From: an uncultured Elusimicrobia bacterium
GTDB taxonomy: Bacteria; Elusimicrobiota; Elusimicrobia; Elusimicrobiales; Elusimicrobiaceae
Direction: 5' to 3'
Length of the DNA stretch: 64,000 nucleotides
Assembly: GCA_945913025.1 (NCBI GenBank)
Contig: CAMECJ010000006.1
Span: forward strand, 53,088-117,087
Shown: piece by piece, positions 8,978-18,698 of the stretch
How the letters are laid out: each line of letters opens with the position of its first letter
Position numbering within the stretch: the stretch's first letter is position 1
The notes under the pieces: model-generated
The model's input: only the letters and a program-made list of their open reading frames with translations
Databases searched by the model: none
What the model was told of the DNA's origin: nothing
Program-made: the position numbers and the translations under genes

Positions 8978-9574
8978 CTAGCGGATTAAATAAGCCTCTT
9001 TTCCGTCTATAGTTATCGGGCCGCCCTCGGCTTGCGTTTGGCAGAAATCTTTTCCCGCAGGGTTAAGCGGCACGCACGCAAGATGCATAAAATTGTTGAC
9101 GGTAGTCAGTTCGTATGCGGCGTGCGGGTTACTGTTGCTTTGGGTGAATACGGCTTCCCAGCAGGGAGTGCTGGCGCTATCCTCGCCGCGGCAGATGATA
9201 TTTCCCGTAAAATTTTTAAGTTTTTCCTCTTGCAGGCGTTTTGTCATACGGTCGGCTTGTTCTTGCGACATAAAGCGGCCGGACGCAAAATTTTTCTGCC
9301 TTCCCCATAACATTACCACTTCGGTAATGCGCGCGTTCTCTACCGCGTTGTAGTAATACGGCAGCGCGGCGGCGGTTAGTATGGTGATAATGAGTATGGC
9401 GGACAGCAGTTCAAGCAGCGTAAAACCTGTTTTATTGGATCCTGAAATGCTACGGCTGGACTCCGGATTACGGCCTTCCGGAGTGACGCTAAGCGGAAAA
9501 AGCGTCAGTTCAGGATGACGATAATAAGACGGATCCGTCAATTCTATGTGACGGAAAAGCATAAAACCTTTCAT
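8978..9574 (-). CDS. Type IV pilin/pseudopilin-like protein with extended leader
   Basis: MKGFMLFRHIELTDPSYYRHPELTLFPLSVTPEGRNPESSRSISGSNKTGFTLLELLSAILIITILTAAALPYY. Confidence 0.85.
   Translation of the reverse strand: MKGFMLFRHIELTDPSYYRHPELTLFPLSVTPEGRNPESSRSISGSNKTGFTLLELLSAILIITILTAAALPYYYNAVENARITEVVMLWGRQKNFASGRFMSQEQADRMTKRLQEEKLKNFTGNIICRGEDSASTPCWEAVFTQSNSNPHAAYELTTVNNFMHLACVPLNPAGKDFCQTQAEGGPITIDGKEAYLIR
9436..9520. repeat. Degenerate palindromic repeat copies in the pilin leader
   Basis: Minus strand reads CGTCATCCTGAACTGACG ... GTCACTCCGGAAGGCCGTAATCCGGAG ... TTTCAGGATCCAA, related to the 8338-8400 element. Confidence 0.55.
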
Positions 9575-9576
9575 TT

Positions 9577-10770
9577 TTAGTGCGCCTCTTTCTGCAAATT
9601 TTTACCCAATGCGCGGATTTCTTTTTCGCTCGTTTGTAGTCCAAGCGACCACGCTGTTTCGTGCAGCACACTCTCCCAAATTTCCGGCAGCGAGGTTTGT
9701 AATTTCGCCAGCGTGAGCGCGCGTTCCAGCCGTACGTAATCTTCCAGCGCGGTGGCTTGTTTTTTGCCGAACAATACGCGAAGCGCGCGGGTGTTGGCTA
9801 TTTTACAGCGGAACAGGAGCGGGCCGCCGAAGGAAATTTTTTCTAAAAATTTCCGCGCCGTTAATAAAAAAAGCGTCAGGTTTTGGGCCAGGGTTTCCAA
9901 GCGCACGGTTGTGGCTTCGTGGCCGTTTACCATTTCTTCCGAGGATACAACCTGCTTATTCATAACCAATCCGTATGAATTAAATTCCGTCATATGGAGT
10001 ATTCCGCGTTTGTTGGAGATAACCGCCGCGCCGTCCTGTACGGGCAGGAGGGGAAAGTCCGGATCGGCCATTACGCCATACGGCGCACGCACGGACGAAG
10101 CGGCCACGAGCGCGGGCAAGTGCTTGTAATCGGTCAGCGGTTCTTCGGGGTATAAAGGAATGACGGAGAGCGCGGCCACCGCTTCGCCCGCCGGATTGGC
10201 AGCCCGCGTTTTGAGGTAATTTTCAAAATGGCTTTCGGCTTTGTCGTGCAGAATATGGCGCAGCCGTTCGGATTTTTGGCGGTGGTCCAGCAGCCACGGC
10301 AGTTTGTCGGGGTGGACGATGGTTTCGGGGCGGCTGCTTTGGCCCGTGCGGATGTAGGCGCGTTTTAATTTGCCCACTAAATGTGGCGTTAAATTGCTTT
10401 GCGGGATATGAATGAGCACAAACATCCGCCCGCCCGTTTTGCTGACGCAGACGTTAATATCCACAAACACGACGGGGTCAATGTGGGTTTGAATGATATC
10501 CTCAATGGAATTGCGCATTTTTTCATGGTAAGGAATGCCGGTAAACGGAGATTTCGGCTTGTCGTTTTTATCGTCTTGTACGCCTACGATTATCATTCCG
10601 CCCATCGCGTTGGCGAACGAAGCGATGGTTTTGGCGAATTTTTCGTGGTTTTTGGGCAGCATATATTTGTAGTCCAGCTGCTTGCCCTCGGGCATCCCGC
10701 GGCCGCAGAAATCAACAACGTCGTCAAACGTAATGTTATGAAACGGTTTTTTAAACAACATATCGCGCAC
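9577..10770 (-). CDS. AlbA_2 (Schlafen-type) domain ATP-binding protein
   Basis: QLDYKYMLPKNHEKFAKTIASFANAMGGMIIVGVQDD...: ExK / FAN..GG.I..GV pattern of AlbA_2 proteins. Confidence 0.75.
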   Translation of the reverse strand: MRDMLFKKPFHNITFDDVVDFCGRGMPEGKQLDYKYMLPKNHEKFAKTIASFANAMGGMIIVGVQDDKNDKPKSPFTGIPYHEKMRNSIEDIIQTHIDPVVFVDINVCVSKTGGRMFVLIHIPQSNLTPHLVGKLKRAYIRTGQSSRPETIVHPDKLPWLLDHRQKSERLRHILHDKAESHFENYLKTRAANPAGEAVAALSVIPLYPEEPLTDYKHLPALVAASSVRAPYGVMADPDFPLLPVQDGAAVISNKRGILHMTEFNSYGLVMNKQVVSSEEMVNGHEATTVRLETLAQNLTLFLLTARKFLEKISFGGPLLFRCKIANTRALRVLFGKKQATALEDYVRLERALTLAKLQTSLPEIWESVLHETAWSLGLQTSEKEIRALGKNLQKEAH

Positions 10771-10844
10771 CTCGCTTTGGCCCTGCGGCTCTTTATTTAT
10801 TATAATAACATTATTGCCGGAAAACCGGAAACTTTCAAGGATGT

Positions 10845-11603
10845 TTGAATATGAATACTCCTATGCACGCGCTGGCCGGCGCAATTACGGAAAAATTTAT
10901 CGAGGCGGCCCCCGAAGCCGCCGCCCGCGCGCTGTCCGCCATGGCAACGCACGAGGCGGTTTTGCTGCTTTCTCCGTTAAAAGCGCAGTTGGTGGTTGCT
11001 TGTTTAAACCCGATGGAGCCGTCCAAAGCCGCCGCCGTTTTGCGCCGTCTGCCGCTTAGGCAGGCGTCGTATGTGCTTTCGCGCTTGGCGGTGCCGCAGG
11101 CCGCGCGGGTAATGCAGGCGTTTTCCGGCCCGTACAGGGAGCGGATTTCCGGCGTGCTGGAACCGTCTTTTGTCAAACTGCTTGCCGAGTCGTCCAATTA
11201 CGCCGAGGGCAGTGCGGGGGCTTATATGCGGACGGATTTTGTGGCCGTACGTACGGAGACGAAACTTTCCCAGTTGGTGGAACGTCTTAAAAATCTGCCG
11301 CGTAAAAAACTGCCGCAGTTTTGCTGGGTAACGGATAAAGACGGCGTGTTGAGGGGGGTAATCCGCGCGGCGGAACTGGCGTTTTACGCGCCGCAAAGCG
11401 CGGCCGGATCTGTGATGACGGACTGCCCGTCCGTCCGGCCGGACCAACCCGCCCAAACGTTTCGTAAAATTTTTGAAGAGTCCGCCTGCGATACGCTTCC
11501 CGTAACGGATGAAAAGGGCGTACTGGTGGGTGTATTATGTAGGTCCGCCGTGCCGTTTGAGCCGCAGGACAAGAAGTCGTTTTGGCGCAAGTTGGCGGGT
11601 TGA
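10845..11603 (+). CDS. MgtE N-terminal-like + CBS domain protein lacking a TM channel domain
   Basis: Helical repeats (LLSPLKAQLVVACLNPMEPSKAAAVLRRLPLRQASYVLSRL) then two CBS-like segments; ends in KKSFWRKLAG with no TM segments. Confidence 0.6.
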   Translation: MNMNTPMHALAGAITEKFIEAAPEAAARALSAMATHEAVLLLSPLKAQLVVACLNPMEPSKAAAVLRRLPLRQASYVLSRLAVPQAARVMQAFSGPYRERISGVLEPSFVKLLAESSNYAEGSAGAYMRTDFVAVRTETKLSQLVERLKNLPRKKLPQFCWVTDKDGVLRGVIRAAELAFYAPQSAAGSVMTDCPSVRPDQPAQTFRKIFEESACDTLPVTDEKGVLVGVLCRSAVPFEPQDKKSFWRKLAG

Positions 11604-11671
11604 TTTTTTGTCGGTCTCGGGCGCGGAGGTTTTGTTCCGCGTGTGTTGTTATTCAAATTGAAGGAGAGGAT

Positions 11672-13381
11672 ATGAAACATTTCTTGGTACCGGCCGTTTT
11701 TTGTTTATGCGCCGGCTTTTTATACGGCGCACCGGCGCCGAAAGCGGAGGAATTGTCCCTGCGCGAGCAAGTGGGGCAGACGATTGTGCCCCGCGTGTTT
11801 ATCGGAAAACACCGCGGTTTTAAGAAGGCCGTCAAACGCGGCGAGGTCGGCGGGTTTATTTTAAAAACGACCGACGGGCTGCTCGTCAAACCGCAGCTGA
11901 CCCCCGAAAACCAAAAACAGTATTTTGAAAAACAGCGCAAACTGCTGTTAAAAACCATATCCGATTTAACGAAATGGGCCAAAGAGAGCCGCCGCAAAAT
12001 CCCGCTGATTTTTGCGTTTGATTACGAGGGGGGAACGGTAACCTCTCCGATGTATATGGGGCTCAAGCAGATGCCGTCTAATATGCTTTTGGCGGCTTCG
12101 GGGCAAGACGGTATCATTTCCGATATGTACGCCGCACAGGCGCGGGAAATTAAATCCGTCGGCGGCAATGTATCGTTCGGTCCGGTAACGGACGTCAACT
12201 CCAACCCGTTGAACCCGATTATTCAAACCCGCTCGTTTGGAGATGACTCCTCCGTAGTCGGCCGCCGCGCCGCTGCGGCGGTGCGTGCTCTTCAGGCAAA
12301 CGGCGTGGGGGCGTTTAACAAACATTTCCCGGGGCACGGAGACACGTCCGTTGACTCCCATCGGGAGATGCCCGTTACCGCCCTGCCCGAAGACGAACTG
12401 TGGCAGAAGCACGTATCAGCGTTTGTTCCTTCGGTGGACGCGGGCGTGTACGGCATCATGAATTCGCACGTGGTTTATCCGGCGCTTGATGAAGAAAATC
12501 CGGCGTCTTTTTCTCCTAAAATTTTGCACAATTTGTTGCGCGGCAAAATGGGTTTTTCCGGCGTAATCGCCACAGACGGGCTGGATATGGGCGCCGTGAG
12601 CGGCGTGGGCGTGGAGAATATCGTCCGCCGCGCCTATAAAGCGGGCAATGATATGCTGCTTTTGAGCGCTCCGGCCGATAACTTAAAAGCGGCTTCTGTT
12701 TATCCTAAACGCGCGGCCGATTTTGTGGAAAAAAGCGTCGCCTCCGGCGCGCCGGACGCGTTGACGGAGGAGGAAATCCGTACGGCCGCCGCCAAAGTGT
12801 TGGCGCTTAAACAAAAACTGGGCCTTTTTGACGGGGCGGGCGCGTCTGTGGCCGAAACGGGTTTTGACGCCGCCTCCCGCCGCGCCGCCGAAGCGGGCGT
12901 AACGCTGGTGCGCGACCAACAAAAACTCGTTCCGCTGTCGGGCGACATTAAAGAGGTTTGCGCCGTAATGTTTGCCGACAATGTTTTTAGCGGACAATTA
13001 ATGACGTTTGGCGATTATTTAACGGCGCGCGGCAAAACCGTGCGGACGGTGCTGCTGCCCGTTTCCCCTACCGCCGAGGATTTAAAGACCGCGGGCGAAT
13101 GTATGCGCGGCGCGCAGCTGGTGGCGTTGGGCACTTCCCGTGCGGCTAGGACGGATGAAGCGCAGTTTACCACGGTAACGGAACTGCTGCGTGCGGCGGA
13201 AGCGTCAGGCAAACAGACGGTGCTGCTTTCTTTGTTAAATCCGTACGAAATTCCGCTTTATCCGCAGGTTAGTACGGTGGTTGCGCTGTATGGCCCGACG
13301 GAACACTCGGTGCGCGCATCGGCAAAAATTTTGATGGGGGATATTCCCGCCAAAGGCAAACTGCCGGTTTCGCTTGAATAA
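11672..13381 (+). CDS. Glycoside hydrolase family 3 protein (beta-N-acetylhexosaminidase-like), secreted
   Basis: Signal peptide MKHFLVPAVFCLCAGFLYG; FAFDYEGGTV, KHFPGHGDTSVDSHREMP, GVIATDGLDMGAV: GH3/NagZ motifs. Confidence 0.88.
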   Translation: MKHFLVPAVFCLCAGFLYGAPAPKAEELSLREQVGQTIVPRVFIGKHRGFKKAVKRGEVGGFILKTTDGLLVKPQLTPENQKQYFEKQRKLLLKTISDLTKWAKESRRKIPLIFAFDYEGGTVTSPMYMGLKQMPSNMLLAASGQDGIISDMYAAQAREIKSVGGNVSFGPVTDVNSNPLNPIIQTRSFGDDSSVVGRRAAAAVRALQANGVGAFNKHFPGHGDTSVDSHREMPVTALPEDELWQKHVSAFVPSVDAGVYGIMNSHVVYPALDEENPASFSPKILHNLLRGKMGFSGVIATDGLDMGAVSGVGVENIVRRAYKAGNDMLLLSAPADNLKAASVYPKRAADFVEKSVASGAPDALTEEEIRTAAAKVLALKQKLGLFDGAGASVAETGFDAASRRAAEAGVTLVRDQQKLVPLSGDIKEVCAVMFADNVFSGQLMTFGDYLTARGKTVRTVLLPVSPTAEDLKTAGECMRGAQLVALGTSRAARTDEAQFTTVTELLRAAEASGKQTVLLSLLNPYEIPLYPQVSTVVALYGPTEHSVRASAKILMGDIPAKGKLPVSLE

Positions 13382-13448
13382 GGCGCGTCTTGATTTTTTT
13401 GCATTTTTAACATAAACTTATTTAAATACATATAATAATGAGGTTATT

Positions 13449-14567
13449 ATGAAAAAATTGTTAATTTTGGGCCTTTTGTCCGTAGGGTTATCGGTCAATG
13501 CTGCTGAGATGAGTTTTATAACGGTGTTGTCCTCTCCCGTGGGCTCGTTTAACCGGCTTGAGGTGGTAGATTCCGCTCAACCCGCATCCGCTTCTAGGGT
13601 CAATTTCTGTACGAAAGTCGGTACGGAAGGGAGGGTACAGTTACAGGGGCTGGACAGTGCGTCGTTAGGCAACCTTACTTTGGCTTCTGATGTAGTGTTG
13701 GGCCGTTCGGGATCGGGCGATTATGTGTTGAACTCCATTTCTTTAAATAGCGGCGGCGCCGTTAAGGGCAGCCGGTTGCTGGCAAATAATGTAACCGTCT
13801 CCGGCCAAGGGGTTGGAAAGTCCTCTAATTTGTACGGTACCACGCTGACGGTAGCGGGTGCCAAAACAAAAAATTTAGAAGTGGGCGAAGATGTGCATGT
13901 AATTAGTAATTCTCTCAGTTCGTCCAGTATGGTATGGAGTAACGAGTATCAGGCTGATGCTGCGTGCAGCTTAACCAACCAATGCCAAAAACAGTATTTG
14001 TTAAAATCAACAATCAAAGAATCAGCAGTTGTTGGTTGTTCCGATGTTGCCTATAGGTATCGACATAAACAAGAATGTTGTCCTTCTTGGCCGAATAGGG
14101 AGGATCCTGTTTGTTATCGGCGTTCATACGTTTGGACTAAAACTTTACTTCCGACATACGGTAATTATAAGTATGTAGCTGTTTCCGATGCGAGAGACTG
14201 TACTGCTACGTCTTATACTGGTGGTTCTGGCCACGTAGTCTATCCCGCAAAGGTAGAGAATTACGGTTTTCAAGGGAATATAACTCCAGTATGTAATTAT
14301 ACGACACAGACGGAAGGTGCGAAATGTAATCCGGCTGTAGTAGGGAACGGCGGGTGTTATCTTGCGATAGACTCATCCTCAGTGTTTGGTTACCCAGGAG
14401 GTTGGATGGATCGACTTAGAGAAGAGTGTGACAATTATGGACAAACTTGTTCCACTTGGTATAAGTATAATGATTATTATTGTTCATGGTACAACGTACA
14501 ACAATGGTTAGGGTTGGAATGTTCTGCAAACGGACCTTGGGTACCGTACGGTTGGGAAGCTGAATAG
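13449..14567 (+). CDS. Secreted Cys/aromatic-rich protein of unknown function
   Basis: Signal peptide MKKLLILGLLSVGLSVNAAE; Ser/Gly/Val-rich N half, many Cys/Tyr/Trp in C half. Confidence 0.7.
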   Translation: MKKLLILGLLSVGLSVNAAEMSFITVLSSPVGSFNRLEVVDSAQPASASRVNFCTKVGTEGRVQLQGLDSASLGNLTLASDVVLGRSGSGDYVLNSISLNSGGAVKGSRLLANNVTVSGQGVGKSSNLYGTTLTVAGAKTKNLEVGEDVHVISNSLSSSSMVWSNEYQADAACSLTNQCQKQYLLKSTIKESAVVGCSDVAYRYRHKQECCPSWPNREDPVCYRRSYVWTKTLLPTYGNYKYVAVSDARDCTATSYTGGSGHVVYPAKVENYGFQGNITPVCNYTTQTEGAKCNPAVVGNGGCYLAIDSSSVFGYPGGWMDRLREECDNYGQTCSTWYKYNDYYCSWYNVQQWLGLECSANGPWVPYGWEAE

Positions 14568-14584
14568 TTAATTCTGTTTCTTTA

Positions 14585-14620
14585 CCCCCGCTTTACGGCG
14601 GGGGGGTGTATTTTATACCC
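14585..14620 (+). terminator. Putative terminator
   Basis: CCCCCGC TTTACG GCGGGGG then GGGTGTATTTTAT. Confidence 0.5.
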
Positions 14621-14750
14621 CCAACATTGTCGGAGAATATGTATTGTACAGCGGTATAACAGATTATTTCGGTAACAGCACTGTGCCTAACAGTCCGGTT
14701 CGTAACCGCGGCGTCCGTGCGCCGCGTGGTCAATTTGCTATAATATCCGT

Positions 14751-15221
14751 ATGACGAAAAAAGGAGCCGTTTTGTTGGTGTGTTCCAACCGTAAGGCATA
14801 CCACGATTATTTTATTGAGGATACGTACGAAGCCGGACTGGAGCTTTTGGGCGCAGAGGTAAAATCTATCCGCCAAAAGGAGCTGAGTCTGGAGGGCAGT
14901 TTCGTGCGGGTGGAAAACGGTACTGCCTGCGTGTACAATATGCACGTAAAACCTTATAAATTTAATTCGCTGACGGAACCGGATCCCACCCGCGTGCGCC
15001 GGCTGCTCCTCAATAAAAAAGAACTGCGCAAACTGGCCGCCAAGGCGGACAGAAAAGGTTATTCGCTGGTACCTGTGGAAGTGTATTTTAAAGACGGGTG
15101 GGCAAAACTGAAATTGGCCGTCGCCAAGGGCAAACATTTATTTGATAAGCGCGAGAGCCTGAAAAAGCGCGATTTAAACCGCGAAATGGAAAAAAATTTT
15201 AAAAACAACATTCGTTTTTAA
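14751..15221 (+). CDS. smpB: SsrA-binding protein SmpB
   Basis: NRKAYHDYFIEDTYEAGLELLGAEVKSIRQKELSLEGSFVRV...: SmpB signature. Confidence 0.95.
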   Translation: MTKKGAVLLVCSNRKAYHDYFIEDTYEAGLELLGAEVKSIRQKELSLEGSFVRVENGTACVYNMHVKPYKFNSLTEPDPTRVRRLLLNKKELRKLAAKADRKGYSLVPVEVYFKDGWAKLKLAVAKGKHLFDKRESLKKRDLNREMEKNFKNNIRF

Positions 15222-15301
15222 ATCGTTCCGACGGATATCTTTCCTATATAAATAAAAAACGCTGGATTTTTTTCGTACAATATTCTAAAATATATTTAAT
15301 T

Positions 15302-15385
15302 GGGCGGGTGGCGGAATTGGCAGACGCGTACGGCTCAGGACCGTATGGACGAAAGTCCTTAAGGGTTCAACTCCCTTTCCGCCCA
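15302..15385 (+). tRNA. tRNA-Leu (anticodon CAG)
   Basis: Acceptor GGGCGGG/UCCGCCC with discriminator A, anticodon loop CTCAGGA, variable arm, T-arm AAGGG-TTCAACT-CCCTT. Confidence 0.92.
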
Positions 15386-15407
15386 TTTCATTTTTTGGTT
15401 GCACAGC

Positions 15408-16229
15408 ATGAGAAAGAATGATTACTATCGGCCTCCGGCGTCGTCTTTAGGCAAAAAGAAACGTGTGGTTCGGCGGAAAACAGGGTCATCCTTTTTTTTT
15501 AAGTTCATTCTGCTTTTCTTCTTTTTGGGCTTACTCTCCGGCGGTGTATGGGCTGTTGTCAAAGTTTATGGGCTGGTTACCAGCGCACAACTTTCCGAAT
15601 GGCATGTAAAAACGGTGGCCGTTTCCGGCGTGATGGGCAATTTTAATAAAGAATTGTCCGCCCTGGCGCAGCCTTACAAGGGCAAACCGTTTTCTGTTCA
15701 AGATGCTGTGGCGCTGCGCGAAAAAATTGTTAAAAAATATCCGATGTTAAAAGACGTTAGCGTCAAGCGCAGTCTGTTAAGCGGCAAGCTAAACGTATCT
15801 GCCAAACACAGAAAGCCGGTTGCCAAATTCGTTCTGCCCGATAAATCCGTCAAATACATTGATCCGGACAGCACCGTATATGCCGATCCGAATCCTAATC
15901 TTTTGGAATCCGTTCCGTCAGTGGAACTGGAAGGAACCGTGCCGGAAAAATTAGGCGCGGAATTTGTGGATTTGGTGGAAAGTACGTTAAAATTGCGCAG
16001 AGAATTGGATTTTGCTTTTTTGCGTATGAATTTGACCGAAAATACGGTTAAAATGTATATGCCGCAGGGCGGCGTGATTGACTTCGGAAAGGCCGTCAAT
16101 TTAAAAAAGAAGGCCGCGCGCGCGGCGCAGATTATTGCGCTTTCGCCCGAAAAATACGCGCGCCCGTACACGCTTAATTTTGAATTTTTTGAATACGGAA
16201 AAGTTTTTTTAACACAGAACGCAAATTAA
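15408..16229 (+). CDS. ftsQ: FtsQ-like cell division protein (POTRA)
   Basis: Single N-terminal TM, POTRA-like VKTVAVSGVMGN...REKIVKKYPMLKDVSVKRSL; directly upstream of ftsA. Confidence 0.75.
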   Translation: MRKNDYYRPPASSLGKKKRVVRRKTGSSFFFKFILLFFFLGLLSGGVWAVVKVYGLVTSAQLSEWHVKTVAVSGVMGNFNKELSALAQPYKGKPFSVQDAVALREKIVKKYPMLKDVSVKRSLLSGKLNVSAKHRKPVAKFVLPDKSVKYIDPDSTVYADPNPNLLESVPSVELEGTVPEKLGAEFVDLVESTLKLRRELDFAFLRMNLTENTVKMYMPQGGVIDFGKAVNLKKKAARAAQIIALSPEKYARPYTLNFEFFEYGKVFLTQNAN

Positions 16230-16274
16230 GTTTTATAATAGAACTAGAGCAATTTTTTTCAGGTGGTTTTGATT

Positions 16275-17525
16275 ATGGCAAAAACGAATCTTATTGCAGG
16301 TTTGGATATCGGCAGCGGCAAGATTACTTGCGTTGCCGCCGCACACGATTTTGAAACGAATACGTTAAAAGTAATGGCCGGGCGCAGTGTGCCGTGCCGC
16401 GGCTTAAAGGGCGGTATGGTGTCCGACATTCGGGAAACGTCCGCCGCCGTCACGCATGTGTTGGGCGGTATCGAGCGCGAATGCAACCAGGAAATCGGCA
16501 GCCTGTACGTGGGCGTGCGGGGCGCGCATTTGGAATCTTTTTCCAACCACGGTACGTATAACATTTCCCGCATGGATAAAGAAATTACCCAGGCCGATAT
16601 GGACCTTGCCATCGAAAACGCCAAAGCCATGCCGATTAAAAACGATAACGAAATTGTGGACGTTATTACCCAGGGTTATTCCATCGACAAGCAAAAAGGC
16701 ATTACCAACCCGGAAGGGATGGAAGGCTCGCTCTTGGAAGTGGACGTACACATTACCACGGGTTCTTCGACGCATCTTAACAATTTGGCCAAAGCCATCC
16801 AACGCCCCGGTTATAAAATCGACCGCATTTTTTACGGCCTGGTGCCGTTGGCCGACACCGTGCTGACGCAGGAAGAAAAAGAAATCGGAGCGATGATTCT
16901 CGACTTGGGAGGCGAGACGATGTCCGTCGGTATTTACATCGACGGAATTTTAAAGTTTTCGCGCGATATTCCCTACGGCTGCGATTTGATTACAAGCGAT
17001 TTGTCCCGCCTGTTGCACACCTCCCGCCAGAACGCCAAAGAAATCAAAGAAAAATACGGCGTGTCGTTTCCCACTTTTTTGGATGAAGAAGGCGAAATCC
17101 CCGTGCCGTCGTTGGACGGGCGAAGCACGCATAATATTAAAAAGAGCTATGTGCTTGACATTATTCAGCCCCGCGTGGAAGAACTCATCGAGCAGGTCGG
17201 CCGCGTGGTGGATACGTCCGGATATAAAAATTTTCCCGTGGTCGGTGTGGTAACGGGCGGCGGCTCGTTAATGCCGGGGATAACCGACCACTGCGTTAAT
17301 ATTCTGGGCCTTAAAGAAGTGCGCCGCGGCATCGTTCAGCGCGATTTAATTACCAGCGACGACGAATTTTTTGACCCCCGGTACAGCACCGCTATGGCGC
17401 TTGCCATTTACGCTTCCGGCAATTCGGCTTACGACGATTATTCCGGCGGTTCTTACGAAAAGGGTTCCTCCGTGTTCGGCAAGTTGGGCAAATGGTTTAA
17501 AGGCGTGGATATCTTCGGCGGTTGA
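16275..17525 (+). CDS. ftsA: Cell division protein FtsA
   Basis: LIAGLDIGSGKITCVAA..., GAMILDLGGETMSVGIY, VVTGGGSLMPGI; precedes ftsZ. Confidence 0.95.
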   Translation: MAKTNLIAGLDIGSGKITCVAAAHDFETNTLKVMAGRSVPCRGLKGGMVSDIRETSAAVTHVLGGIERECNQEIGSLYVGVRGAHLESFSNHGTYNISRMDKEITQADMDLAIENAKAMPIKNDNEIVDVITQGYSIDKQKGITNPEGMEGSLLEVDVHITTGSSTHLNNLAKAIQRPGYKIDRIFYGLVPLADTVLTQEEKEIGAMILDLGGETMSVGIYIDGILKFSRDIPYGCDLITSDLSRLLHTSRQNAKEIKEKYGVSFPTFLDEEGEIPVPSLDGRSTHNIKKSYVLDIIQPRVEELIEQVGRVVDTSGYKNFPVVGVVTGGGSLMPGITDHCVNILGLKEVRRGIVQRDLITSDDEFFDPRYSTAMALAIYASGNSAYDDYSGGSYEKGSSVFGKLGKWFKGVDIFGG

Positions 17526-17540
17526 TAACGGAGAATACTC

Positions 17541-18680
17541 ATGAAAGATTTATTTATGCCGGCCGATTTGTTTGAGAGCAAAAAGGCCAAAATTAAAGTA
17601 ATCGGCGTGGGCGGAGGCGGCGGAAACGCCATCAACCATATGGTGGCCTCCGGACTTAAAGACGTGGATTTTATCGCCGTCAATACCGATGCGCAGGATC
17701 TGCGCCGCAACCAAGCCCCGTACCTCGTGCAGGTGGGGGAGAAAATTACCAAAGGGCTCGGCGTCGGAGGGGACCCGGAAAAAGGCAAACGCGCGGCCGA
17801 AGAATCCAAAGAAAAATTAAAACTCATCATCGGCCAGTGTGATTTGTTGTTTATTACCGCCGGAATGGGCGGCGGCACGGGCACGGGCGTGGCGCCGTAT
17901 TTGGCTAAGCTCGCCAAAGAAATTTACGGGGACGAACTCCTCGTCGTGGGCGTAGTGACGCGTCCTTTTAATTTTGAAGGTTACGTGCGCGAAAAACAAG
18001 CCGACCAGGGAATTAAAGAAATGCAGAAGTACGTTGACTCAATGATTATCGTGCCAAATGAAAAACTGTTTGCCCACGTGGACCCGAAAACCTCCTCCAA
18101 AGATGCGTTTAAAATGGTGGATGAGGTACTTCTGCAGGCGGTAAAAGGAATTTCAGAAGTGATTACCCAGCCCGGCGAAGTAAACATCGATTTTAACGAT
18201 ATCCGCAAAGTGATGTGTCATTCGCACAAATCGCTTATCGGCGTGGGGGAAGCCAGCGGCGCGGGCCGTCATCTGGCGGCGGTAAAAAAAGCAATTTTGT
18301 CGCCGCTGTTGGAAAATGCCGACATTCACGGCGCCAAAGGATTTATTGTGCATTTTTCGGCGGAGGAAAATTTGACGCTGTTGGAGCAGGGGGAAGTGAT
18401 GAACTTAATCCGCCAGTACGCCAGCAACGATTCAATTATTATGTTTGGGTATTCGTACGACTCCACGCTTGACGGAAAGATTAAAGTGACGGTCATCGCC
18501 ACGGGGTTCAGCGCGGAAAAGGCGAATGTTTTTCACTCCCGCCGGCCGCTCCCGTCTGACGCGCCGTTCGTCAAAAAGACGCCGGCGGAAGTGTTCGCTC
18601 CGTTTGATCCTATAGGTCCGGAGCCCGAAGATGCCATGCTGATTCCGGCGTATTTGCGCCGCAAAAAAAACAGAGTGTAA
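17541..18680 (+). CDS. ftsZ: Cell division protein FtsZ
   Basis: KVIGVGGGGGNAINHM, tubulin signature GGGTGTGVAP, C-terminal peptide LIPAYLRRKK. Confidence 0.97.
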   Translation: MKDLFMPADLFESKKAKIKVIGVGGGGGNAINHMVASGLKDVDFIAVNTDAQDLRRNQAPYLVQVGEKITKGLGVGGDPEKGKRAAEESKEKLKLIIGQCDLLFITAGMGGGTGTGVAPYLAKLAKEIYGDELLVVGVVTRPFNFEGYVREKQADQGIKEMQKYVDSMIIVPNEKLFAHVDPKTSSKDAFKMVDEVLLQAVKGISEVITQPGEVNIDFNDIRKVMCHSHKSLIGVGEASGAGRHLAAVKKAILSPLLENADIHGAKGFIVHFSAEENLTLLEQGEVMNLIRQYASNDSIIMFGYSYDSTLDGKIKVTVIATGFSAEKANVFHSRRPLPSDAPFVKKTPAEVFAPFDPIGPEPEDAMLIPAYLRRKKNRV

Positions 18681-18698
18681 GCCAATACAGGAGAGATT

